Below are positions 49,501-61,800 of a DNA stretch of 64,000 nucleotides, in pieces (position 1 is the first letter of the stretch; the number at the start of each line of letters is the position of its first letter). The notes under the pieces are model-generated. The model saw only the letters and a program-made list of their open reading frames with translations. It made no database searches and was not told the DNA's origin. Both the position numbers and the translations under genes were made by a program. Source of the stretch: Sipunculus nudus (taxonomy: Eukaryota; Annelida; Sipuncula; Golfingiida; Sipunculidae); assembly GCA_026874595.1 (NCBI GenBank), contig CM049307.1:9819579-9883578 (forward strand), given 5' to 3'.

Positions 49501-52500
49501 ATGCTGTGAGCAGGAAGGTTTACATTTTGGTTAAATTAATACATCATTTGTTTGATTCTGTCAGCAATTACTTGTGGAAGACTAAAAAGAATGGTTTGAC
49601 ATATACATACAGAGTTAGGAATAATCTAGATACCATATTTGAGTAAAACTAAACATTAAGTATTCATTTGTTTGATCTGTTCAACCACTTGTGTATAATC
49701 TATAATTGTTTATAAGTTAAATACATATAGAGAATGTTATAGTCTTTTCATACTTAGTGTTTAATTTCTTACATATACAGTCATTACCAGTAATATAGTT
49801 TACATTTTAAAATGTTGTTAAGAGGAAGTTGTTTTTCATCATTTACACATTGAAATAGACTGAAATGTCAAAGAATCTTACAAATCAAACACTCAGAGGG
49901 TTTGTTTTCACACCCTTTGTAACATAAAGGGTGTGAAATGTGCTGATATGACAAGCCAAAATGTGATTTGAACAATGTATGTTGAGCCTGTATTTCTTCC
50001 CTAGGAAAAATGGTGGGAAGAAAGTATTTAATCCTATTTGTGGAGATAGTTTTCCTTCCTTTTCCTCTGGTAAGTGTGTGCTAACTCTGATAACTGATTA
50101 TAAACATCTGTATCCTTGTATTACAGACACTGATGCCTTGAAAAACTACCGTCCAGAAGCCTTAGACAGTGCGCGTGTAGAAGACATGGTCAAGGAGTAC
50201 TTCACCAAGTCAGACCAGGTCAGAATGAATTAAGTGAATTAATGTTTGTATTGCTTGTGAGATTGGTGTTTGCTGGAATTTTACTGAATAAACAAATATT
50301 GGTATTGGCCATAATTGGGAAGGTAAATTCCAACATGAAAGGTGAGGAATTATGGAGGAGTTATTAAGAAAAATGGTCAGCCTTTGTGTATTTCAATATA
50401 GATGTTGTCTTAACAGTGACCTAATCACAAGTTGTCTGTATTATAAACAATATACCTAACCCTGTTTACCATTTTGGGGCTTTACTAATTTACATAAGAG
50501 TATTTTAATGTGTGTTCCTCAGCAGTATTGAAAATACAAATTTCAGCATTAGTGTATTAAATACTGATGCTTGTCACAACATTGACCAATTCATAAGTAT
50601 TCCAGGCAAATTAAAGTCAAAGTATGGTTACTTATATTAAAAAGTTTTCCCCTAATTATGTGTTTCCTGTGGAATCATTCTGATATCATGTCATTGTCTT
50701 ACAGAAGATGCAGATGAACCTACTAACAGAAAAAGGCATGGGAAGAGCAGTCCAGGAATATGTCGATAAAGCAGAAACAGATGCAATCCCTGAACTGGTC
50801 AAGCTTCAGCTGCAAAAAACACAGGTATGTCCACATATTCTGGAGAAAAATCATCATAATAAAAGATGATAATGAATTCTTGCTGATTGGATAGTCAAGG
50901 TAGCTAGCAGGCTCTGTCTCAACACCTCCAGATTAACTGATTACTTCATTAAATAAAATGAAACTTCAGCTGCAAAACAAAAACAGATGTACATTTATGT
51001 ACACACCAGTGTCATATAAAAAAAAACAAATTCTTGATCATTGCACAGTTAAGGTTACTTGTAAGCTCTTTATATATATCCCCAGATCTTCAGTTATAAT
51101 TGATGATATTGCCTCAAATGTTTCAGTGCCAACACAGTTGCTTCTAATGATTATGAATTTTCAGGATGACATGTATCATTGATATATGCTATAATGTAAT
51201 GTGATTCCCTTGAAATCTTGTAAGTGTAAAATCGGCTGTGACCACAAAGAGGGATTTAAAGGGCCAGATAAATATCAGTGATACCCAGTGTGAATAGAGC
51301 TGGCATGATCACATGATTTTGTAATCAGTGTAGATGGACTGATATAGTTATTAATAGCTGTGACAGAAATATTTGCCATGAATAAGTTAGCACAGACAGA
51401 GTACTTTTTGTTCAGTGTGTATTGCATGTAAATCATGGAAATAAATATAATTAAGACTTAAAATTCAAATAAATGAAGTTGAAATATATAGCATTTCTGT
51501 TGGCCTCATCACACTTTATATATGTTCACGATGTCACCTGCATGGCTACCACTAAAACAGCTAATCTTTACAAACATGAAGGTGTTATATGTCAGTATTT
51601 CTTGGCAGTCATGTGCATAACCTGAGTCAGTAATATATGAATGTTTATCTTGATAGTCAGCCATTTACGTTAAACTAAAATATCAAGAGTGTATTAACCA
51701 TTCACATTGTTACAAAGTGAAAGCTCATGAAATTAAAAATACCAGAAGCAAGGCTGAACTTGGCTCAGGTTCCTGAATATCTGAACTTGTTTTTTTTTTC
51801 AGGAGTAAAAGTATATCCTCTGTGCAACTTTGTGAGCTCATATAACTGTATAGTCTTAAAATACTTGAAATCTGACTAAATATTTGTACTCATTCCAACA
51901 ATTTCTGGACCATTAGTTAATGTTCATGTATGTGTTTCTATTTAGCCTTTAAGTCCAGGGGTGATGAATTTAAGCAAAATCAACGTGGAAATGGCTGTCG
52001 TTTATCAAACATAGTAGAGCTTGATATTGTTGATATATTACATCAATAAAGCAATATATGTACATGCCCAGGGTGAATAATAAAATACAGCAGTAATACT
52101 ATAGAGAAATGCTACACAGTCACCAGTTCCTGTTACATTAAAAGTCCAGTGTGAACTTTTTTGTGCAACATTGACAACAAAACATTGAGAGTAACAGCCC
52201 CAATGTCTCCAAGTAGGCAGGGTGTAACTTCTTTTAAGGATTCCTCTCTCCTAGGACTACACAGTATTTAAACCACCTGGTTTGATAGGTGAATGACAGT
52301 TTATTTCCTTTGAGCAATAAGGAAACACACTTGCCCTCTTATACCTAAACTGCAAAAAATACAAAGTTTTACATAAAATGTGTTGTTATAGAGTGTACAG
52401 TATGTAAAAATTTCAGGAAAAAAATGTTGTCAAGATTAAACATTACTGAGATAATCATAGGGTGAAAAACATGACTTTCAAATTGATAAAAACAGATTAA

Positions 52501-54494
52501 CAGTTTTCTTTTTTCCATGGATATAGCCCTTAGTAATAACAGATGAATTGGGAAGGTTTTTGACTTTATAAAACCTTCATAATCTTCTCTTGCAGAAACA
52601 TCTGAAGGAGAGGGAAACAAATGAAGAAAGGATTGACCTTGAAATCCAGAGCTTCAGGGAGGAACGACAGAGGGGAACAGCAGCTGATGAGGAGGTTGAA
52701 ATGGCTCTAAAATCGGCGCGCTCTAATACCAAGTCTCAGAACGATGACTTCTCTCTGTCAGACAGTGACGATAATAATGCTGTTGCTCCAACCTCAACCA
52801 GAGGGCGTGGCAGGGGGAGGGGGAGAGGAAAAGCTTCTGAAGGCACCAGAGGTAGAGGTCGGGGAGGTCGTGGTCGAGGGAAGGCTGCAAACACCCCATC
52901 AAACAGGACTATTCTTGAATCTTTTAACTCCCAGAGGTCTTCAAAAGTCAAAAAGGAAAAATATTCAAGGTGAGATGTCTCCCATGGTTATTTTTCTAAA
53001 ACTAGCATTGCACAGCACATTTATTCTACAAATTCCAAAGCTGTGGTTATCCTATGGTTTGCTCCAACAGATGTTAATAGTTGCAGGAAAGTATATCATA
53101 CTGAAGCATTATAATTTGTTTATATGCCACCATTTCCAGAATTTGTCTGCTATTAGACTTATGTTGGAGAATGGCAGCAAGGTCTCACAACAAATTCCAG
53201 AATTACTCTTTATTTTTATCCCACTGCCTTAGAATGTGGGACTACTAAAATGGTCTGCATCCTTCCTTTTGGCCCTTGCCCTTTTTTCATCAAATATCTC
53301 AAAAACCCCTGCTGCTTTGCCCAATAATGCCAATTTTGCAGACATATGCATTACATGGCTGACATATGATTATCACCTGCAGGTGGTGCCACCTATGTTG
53401 GTGCCACCAAATACTTTTTGCAATTCAGAATTTCCACTTTTTCAGATGACCGCGGATCGTATAGAAGAAGTTTTAAGCCTTCAGATCATACATAAGGTTT
53501 CCTTTGAGATAGGGGAAATGACTAAATATTATAATGAATGGAATAACTTTCAAACTGATGTTCCACGGGACTTTGAATATTTGCTGATCTTGAAATTTCT
53601 GATTCACGTGTTTGCATTTATGGTGCAAAATCTTTTACTTGTTCTGTCATGAACTGCCACACTAACCTTCACCAAATTTCCAGACATTGATCATGTGATC
53701 ATGGTGGTTTACTCTCTGTGAGGTAAATGATATTCTCTGCTTATTCCTTAATTTTCTAGAAAATATTTTAACTATCTTTTAAATCATGGTCAGGGTTGGG
53801 GCCAGTTACATTGAAAAGTTATCATTACAGTAACAATTACTTTCAAAAATCCCAATTACAAATTACTTAAATTTCACAATGTAATGTATTTACAGAAATT
53901 ACAATTACACATTACAACTAAACCAACCCTGATCATGGTCAGCTCTATCTCTGAGCAAGGGAAATTAAATGTGACCTGAATAATTTACTTTTCTAAATGG
54001 CTTCTTCATGCAAATACAAATGTTTCCAGTCACAAATTTTACAATTTCAGGGGTATGCACTCTTGACATGTATTCCAGAACAATATTCCAGCAACAGCAG
54101 GAGCTGTTAGAATAAAATGTTACATTCATATTTTTTTAATAGCTGAAATGGTATTTTCAGTTGCACTGTTTGGTAGTTTACAAATTACCCCCAGTGCCCC
54201 ACCCCCACCCATCAATCCCTGTTAGTTTTTCTTCCAGAAATTTTGAGGTATTCTATTTTTTCCAGTCACAGGAATGTAAAGTCTCCTTTTCCTTTTTCAT
54301 TCAGAGATTCGGAGGAGGAAGAGACAGTGATACAGGATTCTGATGAGGAGGATATGTTCTCAAGGATCCCTCCATCTAGGAAACGAAATACACAGTCCAG
54401 CAGAAGTCAGCACGGGAAAGGCATCATGTACAGTGATGATGATGATGATGATCCTTTTGGTTCAATATCAGTGTCATCAAAGAGGCGGCGATGA
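46598..54494 (+). CDS. MRE11: MRE11 double-strand break repair nuclease, complete, 670 aa
   Basis: Nuclease of the MRE11-RAD50-NBS1 complex; Mn-dependent 3'-5' exonuclease and endonuclease that senses and resects DNA breaks in the nucleus. Coding exons: 46608-47646, 48066-48162, 48393-48493, 50127-50218, 50705-50824, 52596-52969, 54305-54494 (TGA), all in phase, 2013 nt. The ATG sits in CACCATGG, 10 nt after a TTTCAG acceptor, so a non-coding first exon lies upstream. All phosphoesterase motifs are present: TDCH (D21, H23), GGDLYHE (D61), GNHDD (N129-D131), the LVLHQNR His and GHEHE. A Gly-Arg tract (residues about 552-579, an arginine-methylation target in relatives) and an acidic DDDDDDPF tail ending KRRR match the family. 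The human protein has 708 residues. The nuclease core is one uninterrupted 1039-bp exon. Confidence 0.95.
47882..47958. repeat. Tandem duplication of about 38 bp in MRE11 intron 1
   Basis: TTTAATATTTTTCAAATTAC followed by AAGAAAAAATTAGCATTA occurs twice in succession. Simple local duplication within the intron. Confidence 0.8.
48581..49487. mobile_element. hAT-type non-autonomous element in MRE11 intron
   Basis: The ends are CAGGGTTGGCA (48581) and TGCCAACTCTG (49477-49487), inverted with one mismatch. The flanks TTCTCTAT (48573-48580) and TTCTCTTT (49488-49495) look like an 8-bp duplication with one change. GGGAAGAAA and its complement TTTCTTCCC recur near both ends (48605-48690, 49437-49465). 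Interior non-coding. A decayed relative of the right end is at 49990-50090, just before exon 50127-50218. Confidence 0.6.
50825..52595 (+). other. MRE11 intron without recognised features
   Basis: A 1.8-kb AT-rich intron between exons 50705-50824 and 52596-52969. The exon end AACTTCAGCTGCAAAA is echoed at 50962-50978 inside the intron, possibly a small local duplication. No other repeat or exon is seen. Confidence 0.5.
53791..53931. mobile_element. Short hAT-type MITE in MRE11 intron 6
   Basis: A 141-bp element. The ends are CAGGGTTGG (53791) and CCAACCCTG (53923-53931). The exact 8-bp target duplication is ATCATGGT (53783-53790 and 53932-53939). The interior consists of AATTAC/GTAAT-type words in both orientations (ACAATTACTTTC, AATTACACATTAC). 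Confidence 0.85.
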
Positions 54495-55898
54495 GATAGT
54501 GTATTAATAGTGAAAGACAGTGATGTAATTACAAATTTACATGCTATGAAGGACAGTGGTCTCCATCACCAACACAGTTCAGCTGAAGCTTTACTATAAA
54601 ATTATTATTACCAATCATAAGAATCTCCTATTAAGCAGCCTGAACAAGGATCATGTTAAATCACATTTTCACAGATGCATTTAGACCTATGTGCTTTACA
54701 CAAATTATTTTACAGCTTTAGATGTTTACAGATGTCTGAAATGATAAAAATGCATGACTTTATGTTTCTTTGCAAAGTTTGGTACACCTTTATATGTATA
54801 ATTACACATATAAACTCGGTACTGATTGTAATGCCATTAATTATGTCACATGTGTTTATATGGAGTTGAGCTCAGTTTGATGTGACTCGTTAAGTCAGCT
54901 GAGCTGTTGCAGCCACATTGGGTGCAGGGTAAACTTGTATCACATCTCAGCTGATTCATGTTTACAGTCTTCTATTTCTTCATGGTACAGTCGTCTATTA
55001 TACAATACCAGCACATGCCTTACTGTCTGTCATTTGAAGTTGAAAATATTAAGGAAAGTTTGAATCTACTTAATCGAGTCCAGCTTTATTTCTTATCATT
55101 CTTTTCAGGGAAAGTCCTGATGATTTTTTTAAATATAAAGTAACAACAACCAGTACATAAATTGCCTCATGTCTTTTGTCCACCATAAAAGAAATGTTCT
55201 CCTAATTAATACAAGAATTTGTTCACATTAGGATTCTGTGTTGTAAGATGTAAGTACAGAGTTCTAATAATTAACCTTGCATATTTCATGGCTTTTACAG
55301 TGTGATTGAGATTTTTAACATTATCAAATGCTAATTGCAGCATTCGTTATCATGAGGAATTTTGTTTAATGATCCCTGATATATTGAATTGAATGATAAG
55401 GGAACTGAGCTTGAAATGTTAAATTTAAAATAATAAGAGCTGTGCTTTTTAAAAGACAAATTAGGTAAGTTCAGCTTGCATGGATTGAAGAAAATGTGAG
55501 CATGAAATGTTGTGACAGGAAAATAAGCCTGTACATAAAGTTCATACAATCCATTTCTTGCACATTCTTATCTGTAATCAAAATGAATAGGCGATGAATA
55601 AGCAGTGTTAGTAATACAAAGTATCACAACGCACAATTTGCATGTTGTGCTATGTAGGCCTTTTGAGGTATCGCACGTATGGGCAATTTTAAAATGTGAC
55701 TCCCTGTACTGCATGTTATGTCTTATCATATTCAAGAAAAATAATAATAGAAATTCATAATCAAGAGTGTGCTTAATAAATATTTAATTTTTTATTTTTG
55801 AGTTTATTTAATTGAAAGCCCAGTGTCAGTTGTGAGTGTTGAATGTAAGGATTTGATGATCATCCCAAGTGATAGGGACAGCCATGTCTCTAAAACCC
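54495..55898 (+). other. MRE11 3' UTR and downstream spacer
   Basis: AT-rich DNA after the MRE11 stop. An AATAAA at 55774-55779 is the clearest polyadenylation signal, which would give a 3' UTR of about 1.3 kb; earlier cleavage is possible. No gene is seen before the satellite begins. Confidence 0.4.
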
Positions 55899-58800
55899 CA
55901 GTCACTGGGGCTAGGCCAGTGTAGATGTACAGGTCCTAGTCACAGGGGCTAGGCTAGTGTAGATGTACAGGTCAGTCACTGGGGCTAGGCTGGTGTAGAT
56001 GTACAGGTCCTAGTCACTGGGGCTAGGCCAGTGTAGATGTACAGGTCCTAGTCACAGGGGCTAGGCCAGTGTAGATGTACAGGTCCTAGTCACTAGGGCT
56101 AGGCTAATCTAGATGTAAAGGTTTGTGTACAGGTCCTAGTCACTAGGGCTAGGCTGATGTAGATGTACAGGTTTTGTACAGATCCTAGACAACCCTAGAC
56201 ACTAGGGCTAGGCTAGGCTAATGTAGATGTACAGGTTGTGTACAGGTCCTAGACAACCCTAGACACTAGGGCTAGGCTAGGCTAATGTAGATGTACAGGT
56301 TGTGTATGGGTCCTAGTCACGGGGGTTAGGCTAGGCTAATGTAGATGAACAGGTTGTGTACAGGTTCTAGTCACTGGGGCTAGGCTTGTGGTTTGGTAGA
56401 TGTACAGATTGTGTAACAGTCCTAGACCACCCTAGTCACTAGGGCTAGGCTAATGTAGATGTACAGGTTGTGTACAGGTCCTAGTCACGAGGGCTAGGCT
56501 AATCTAGATGTACAGGTTGTGTACAGGTCCTAGTCACTGGGGTTAGGCTTGTGGTTTGGTAGATGTACAGGTTGTGTAACAGTCCTAGACCACCCTAGTC
56601 ACTAGGGCTAGGCTAGGCTAATGTAGATGTACAGATTGTGTACAGGTCCTAGTCACGGGGTTAGGCTTGTGGTTTGGTAGATGTACAGATTGTGTAACAG
56701 TCCTAGACCACCCTAGTCACTAGGGCTAGGCTAATGTAGATGTACAGGTTGTGTACAGGTCCTAGTCACTGGGGTTAGGCTTGTGGTTTGTTAGATGTAC
56801 AGATTGTGTAACAGTCCTATACCCACCCTAGTCACTAGGGCTAGGCTAATGTAAATGTACAGGTTGTGTACAGGTTCTAGTCACTGGGGTTAGGCTTGTG
56901 GTTTGGTAGATGTACAGATTGTGTAACAGTCCTAGACCACCCTTGTCACTAGGGCTAGGCTAGTGTAGATGTACAGGTTGTGTACAGGTCCTAGTCACTA
57001 GGGCTAGGCTAATCTAGATGTACAGGTTTGTGTACAGGTCCTAGTCACTAGGGCTAGGCTGATGTAGATGTACAGGTTGTGTACAGATCCTAGACAACCC
57101 TAGACACTAGGGCTAGGCTAGGCTAATGTAGATGTACAGGTTGTGTACAGGTCCTAGACAACCCTTGACACTAGGGCTAGGCTAGGCTAATGTAGATGTA
57201 CAGGTTGTGTATGGGTCCTAGTCACGGGGGTTAGGCTAGGCTAATGTAGATGAACAGGTTGTGTACAGGTTCTAGTCACTGGGGTTAGGCTTGTGGTTTG
57301 GTAGATGTACAGATTGTGTAAAGGTCCTAGATAACCCTAGACACTAGGGCTAGGCTAGTGTAGATGTACAGGTTGTGTACAGGTCCTGGACAACCCTAGA
57401 CACTAGGGTTGTGTACAGGTCCTAGATAACCCTAGTCACTGGGGTTAGACTAATGTAGATGTACAGGTTGTGTATGGGTCCTAGACAACCCTAGTCACTG
57501 GGGCTAGGCTAATGTAGATGTACAGGTTGTGTATGGGTCCTAGACAACCCTAGTCACTGGGGCTAGGCTAGTGTAGGCTAGGTTGATGTGCAGGATGTAT
57601 ATGGGTCCTAGACAACCCTGGTCACTGGGGCTTGGCTAGTGTTGATGTACAGGTTGTGTACAGGTCCTAGACAACCCTAGGCACTAGGGCTAGGCTAGGC
57701 TAATGTAGATGTACAGGTTGTGTACAGGTCCTAGTCACTAGGGCTAGGCTAATGTAGATGTACAGGTTGTGTACAGGTCCTAGTCACTGGGGCTAGGCTT
57801 GTGGTTTGGTAGATGTACAGATTGTGTAACAGTCCTAGACCACCCTAGTCACTAGGGCTAGGCTAATGTAGATGTACAGGTTGTGTACAGGTCCTAGTCA
57901 CTAGGGCTAGGCTAATCTAGATGTACAGGTTGTGTACAGGTCCTAGTCACTGGGGTTAGGCTTGTGGTTTGGTAGATGTACAGGTTGTGTAACAGTCCTA
58001 GACCACCCTAGTCACTAGGGCTAGGCTAATGTAGATGTACAGGTTGTGTACAGGTCCTAGTCACGGGGTTAGGCTTGTGGTTTGGTAGATGTACAGATTG
58101 TGTAAAGGTCCTAGATAACCCTAGACACTAGGGCTAGGCTAGTGTAGATGTACAGGTTGTGTACAGGTCCTGGACAACCCTAGACACTAGGGCTAGGCTA
58201 GGTAGATATAAGGGTTGTGTACAGGTCCTAGATAACCCTAGTCACTGGGGTTAGAATAATGTAGATGTACAGGTTGTGTATGGGTCCTAGACAACCCTAG
58301 TCACTGGGGCTAGGCTAATGTAGATGTACAGGTTGTGTATGAGTCCTAGACAACCCTAGTCACTGGGGCTAGGCTAGTGTAGGCTAGGTTGATGTGCAGG
58401 TTGTATATGGGTCCTAGACAACCCTGGTCACTGGGGCTTGGCTAGTGTTGATGTACAGGTTGTGTACAGGCCCTAGGCACTAGGGTTAGGCTAGGCTAAT
58501 GTAGATGTACAGGTTGTGTATGGGTCCTAGACAACCCTAGTCACTGGGGCTAGGCTAGTGTAGGCTAGGTTGATGTGCAGGTTGTATATGGGTCCTAGAC
58601 AACCCTGGTCACTGGGGCTTGGCTAGTGTAGATGTACAGGTTGTGTACAGGTCCTAGTCACTGGGGTTAGGCTTGTGGTTTGGTAGATGTCCAGATTGTG
58701 TAACAGTCCTAGACCACCCTAGTCACTAGGGCTAGGCTAATGTAGATGTACAGGTTGTGTACAGGTCCTAGTCACTGGGGTTAGGCTTGTGGTTTGGTAG

Positions 58801-61800
58801 ATGTACAGATTGTGTAACAGTCCTAGACCACCCTAGTCACTAGGGCTAGGCTAATGTAGATGTACAGGTTGTGTACAGGTCCTAGTCACTAGGGCTAGGC
58901 TAATGTAGATGTACAGGTTGAGTACAGGTCCTAGTCACTAGGGCTAGGCTAATGTAGATGTACAGGTTGTGTACAGATCCTAGACACTAGGGCTAGGCTA
59001 GGCTAATGTAGATGTACAGGTTGTGTACAGGTCCTAGTCACGGGGTTAGGCTTGTGGTTTGGTAGATGTACAGATTGTGTAACAGTCCTAGACCACCCTA
59101 GTCACTAGGGCTAGGCTAATGTAGATGTACAGGTTGTGTACAGGTCCTAGTCACTGGGGCTAGGCTAATCTAGATGTACAGGTTGTGTACAGGTCCTAGT
59201 CACTGGGGTTAGGCTTGTGGTTTGGTAGATGTACAGGTTGTGTAACAGTCCTAGACCACCCTAGTCACTAGGGCTAGGCTAATGTAGATGTACAGGTTGT
59301 GTACAGGTCCTAGTCACGGGGTTAGGCTTGTGGTTTGGTAGATGTACAGATTGTGTAAAGGTCCTAGATAACCCTAGACACTAGGGCTAGGCTAGTGTAG
59401 ATGTACAGGTTGTGTACAGGTCCTGGACAACCCTAGACACTAGGGCTAGGCTAGGTAGATATAAGGGTTGTGTACAGGTCCTAGATAACCCTAGTCACTG
59501 GGGTTAGAATAATGTAGATGTACAGGTTGTGTATGGGTCCTAGACAACCCTAGTCACTGGGGCTAGGCTAATGTAGATGTACAGGTTGTGTATGAGTCCT
59601 AGACAACCCTAGTCACTGGGGCTAGGCTAGTGTAGGCTAGGTTGATGTGCAGGTTGTATATGGGTCCTAGACAACCCTGGTCACTGGGGCTTGGCTAGTG
59701 TTGATGTACAGGTTGTGTACAGGCCCTAGGCACTAGGGTTAGGCTAGGCTAATGTAGATGTACAGGTTGTGTATGGGTCCTAGACAACCCTAGTCACTGG
59801 GGCTAGGCTAGTGTAGGCTAGGTTGATGTGCAGGTTGTATATGGGTCCTAGACAACCCTGGTCACTGGGGCTTGGCTAGTGTAGATGTACAGGTTGTGTA
59901 CAGGTCCTAGTCACTGGGGTTAGGCTTGTGGTTTGGTAGATGTCCAGATTGTGTAACAGTCCTAGACCACCCTAGTCACTAGGGCTAGGCTAATGTAGAT
60001 GTACAGGTTGTGTACAGGTCCTAGTCACTGGGGTTAGGCTTGTGGTTTGGTAGATGTACAGATTGTGTAACAGTCCTAGACCACCCTAGTCACTAGGGCT
60101 AGGCTAATGTAGATGTACAGGTTGTGTACAGGTCCTAGTCACTAGGGCTAGGCTAATGTAGATGTACAGGTTGAGTACAGGTCCTAGTCACTAGGGCTAG
60201 GCTAATGTAGATGTACAGGTTGTGTACAGATCCTAGACACTAGGGCTAGGCTAGGCTAATGTAGATGTACAGGTTGTGTACAGGTCCTAGTCACGGGGTT
60301 AGGCTTGTGGTTTGGTAGATGTACAGATTGTGTAACAGTCCTAGACCACCCTAGTCACTAGGGCTAGGCTAATGTAGATGTACAGGTTGTGTACAGGTCC
60401 TAGTCACTGGGGTTAGGCTTGTGGTTTGGTAGATGTACAGATTGTGTAACAGTCCAAGACCACCCTAGTCACTAGGGCTAGGCTAATGTAGATGTACAGG
60501 TTGTGTATGGGTCCTAGTCACTGGGGTTAGGCTAGGCTAATGTAGATGTACAGGTTGTGTACAGGTCCTAGTCACTGGGGTTAGGCTTTTGGTTTGGTAG
60601 ATGTACAGATTGTGTAACAGTCCTAGACCACCCTAGTCACTAGGGCTAGGCTAATGTAGATGTACAGGTTGTGTTTGGGTCCTAGTCACTAGGGTTAGGC
60701 TAGGCTAATGTAGATGTACAGGTTGTGTACAGGTCCTAGTCACTGGGGTTAGGCTTGTGGTTTGGTAGATGTACAGATTGTGTAACAGTCCTAGACTACC
60801 CTAGTCACTAGGGCTAGGCTAATGTAGATGTACAGGTTGTGTGTGGGTCCTAGTCACTAGGGCTAGGCTAGGCTAATGTAGATGTACAGGTTGTGTATGG
60901 GTCCTAGTCACTTGGGTTAGGCTAGGCTAATGTAGATGTACAGGTTGTGTACAGGTCCTAGTCACTGGGGTTAGGCTAGGCTAATGTAGATGTACAGGTT
61001 GTGTACAGGTCCTAGTCACTAGGGCTAGGCTAATGTAGATGTACAGGTTGTGTACAGGTCCTAGTCACTAGGGCTAGGCTAATGTAGATGTACAGGTTGT
61101 GTACAGATCCTAGACACTAGGCTAGGCTAGGCTAATGTAGATGTACAGGTTGTGTATGGGTCCTAGTCACTGGGGTTAGGCTTGTGGTTTGGTAGATGTA
61201 CAGATTGTGTAACAGTCCTAGTCACTGGGGTTAGGCTTGTGGTTTGGTAGATGTACAGATTGTGTAACAGTCCTAGACCACCCTAGTCACTAGGGCTAGG
61301 CTAATGTAGATGTACAGGTTGTGTACAGGTCCTAGTCACTGGGGTTAGGCTTGTGGTTTGGTAGATGTACAGATTGTGTAACAGTCCCAGACCACCCTAG
61401 TCACTAGGGCTAGGCTAATGTAGATGTACAGGTTGTGTATGGGTCCTAGTCACTGGGGTTAGGCTAGGCTAATGTAGATGTACAGGTTGTGTACAGGTCC
61501 TAGTCACTGGGGTTAGGCTTTTGGTTTGGTAGATGTACAGATTGTGTAACAGTCCAAGACCACCCTAGTCACTAGGGCTAGGCTTATGTAGATGTACAGG
61601 TTGTGTTTGGGTCCTAGTCACTAGGGTTAGGCTAGGCTAATGTAGATGTACAGGTTGTGTACAGGTCCTAGTCACTGGGGTTAGGCTTGTGGTTTGGTAG
61701 ATGTACAGATTGTGTAACAGTCCTAGACTACCCTAGTCACTAGGGCTAGGCTAATGTAGATGTACAGGTTGTGTATGGGTCCTAGTCACTAGGGCTAGGC

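Noticed and set aside
52736-53232. ORFs of 71 aa (-) and 162 aa (+) over the MRE11 Gly-Arg exon
   Set aside because: Shadow frames of a low-complexity Gly-Arg coding region; the real frame continues the MRE11 coiled, acidic tail in phase.
53236-53652. 138-codon + strand ORF in MRE11 intron 6
   Set aside because: It starts in repeat-like sequence containing GGTGGTGCCACC, has no family features, and the flanking MRE11 exons join in phase without it.
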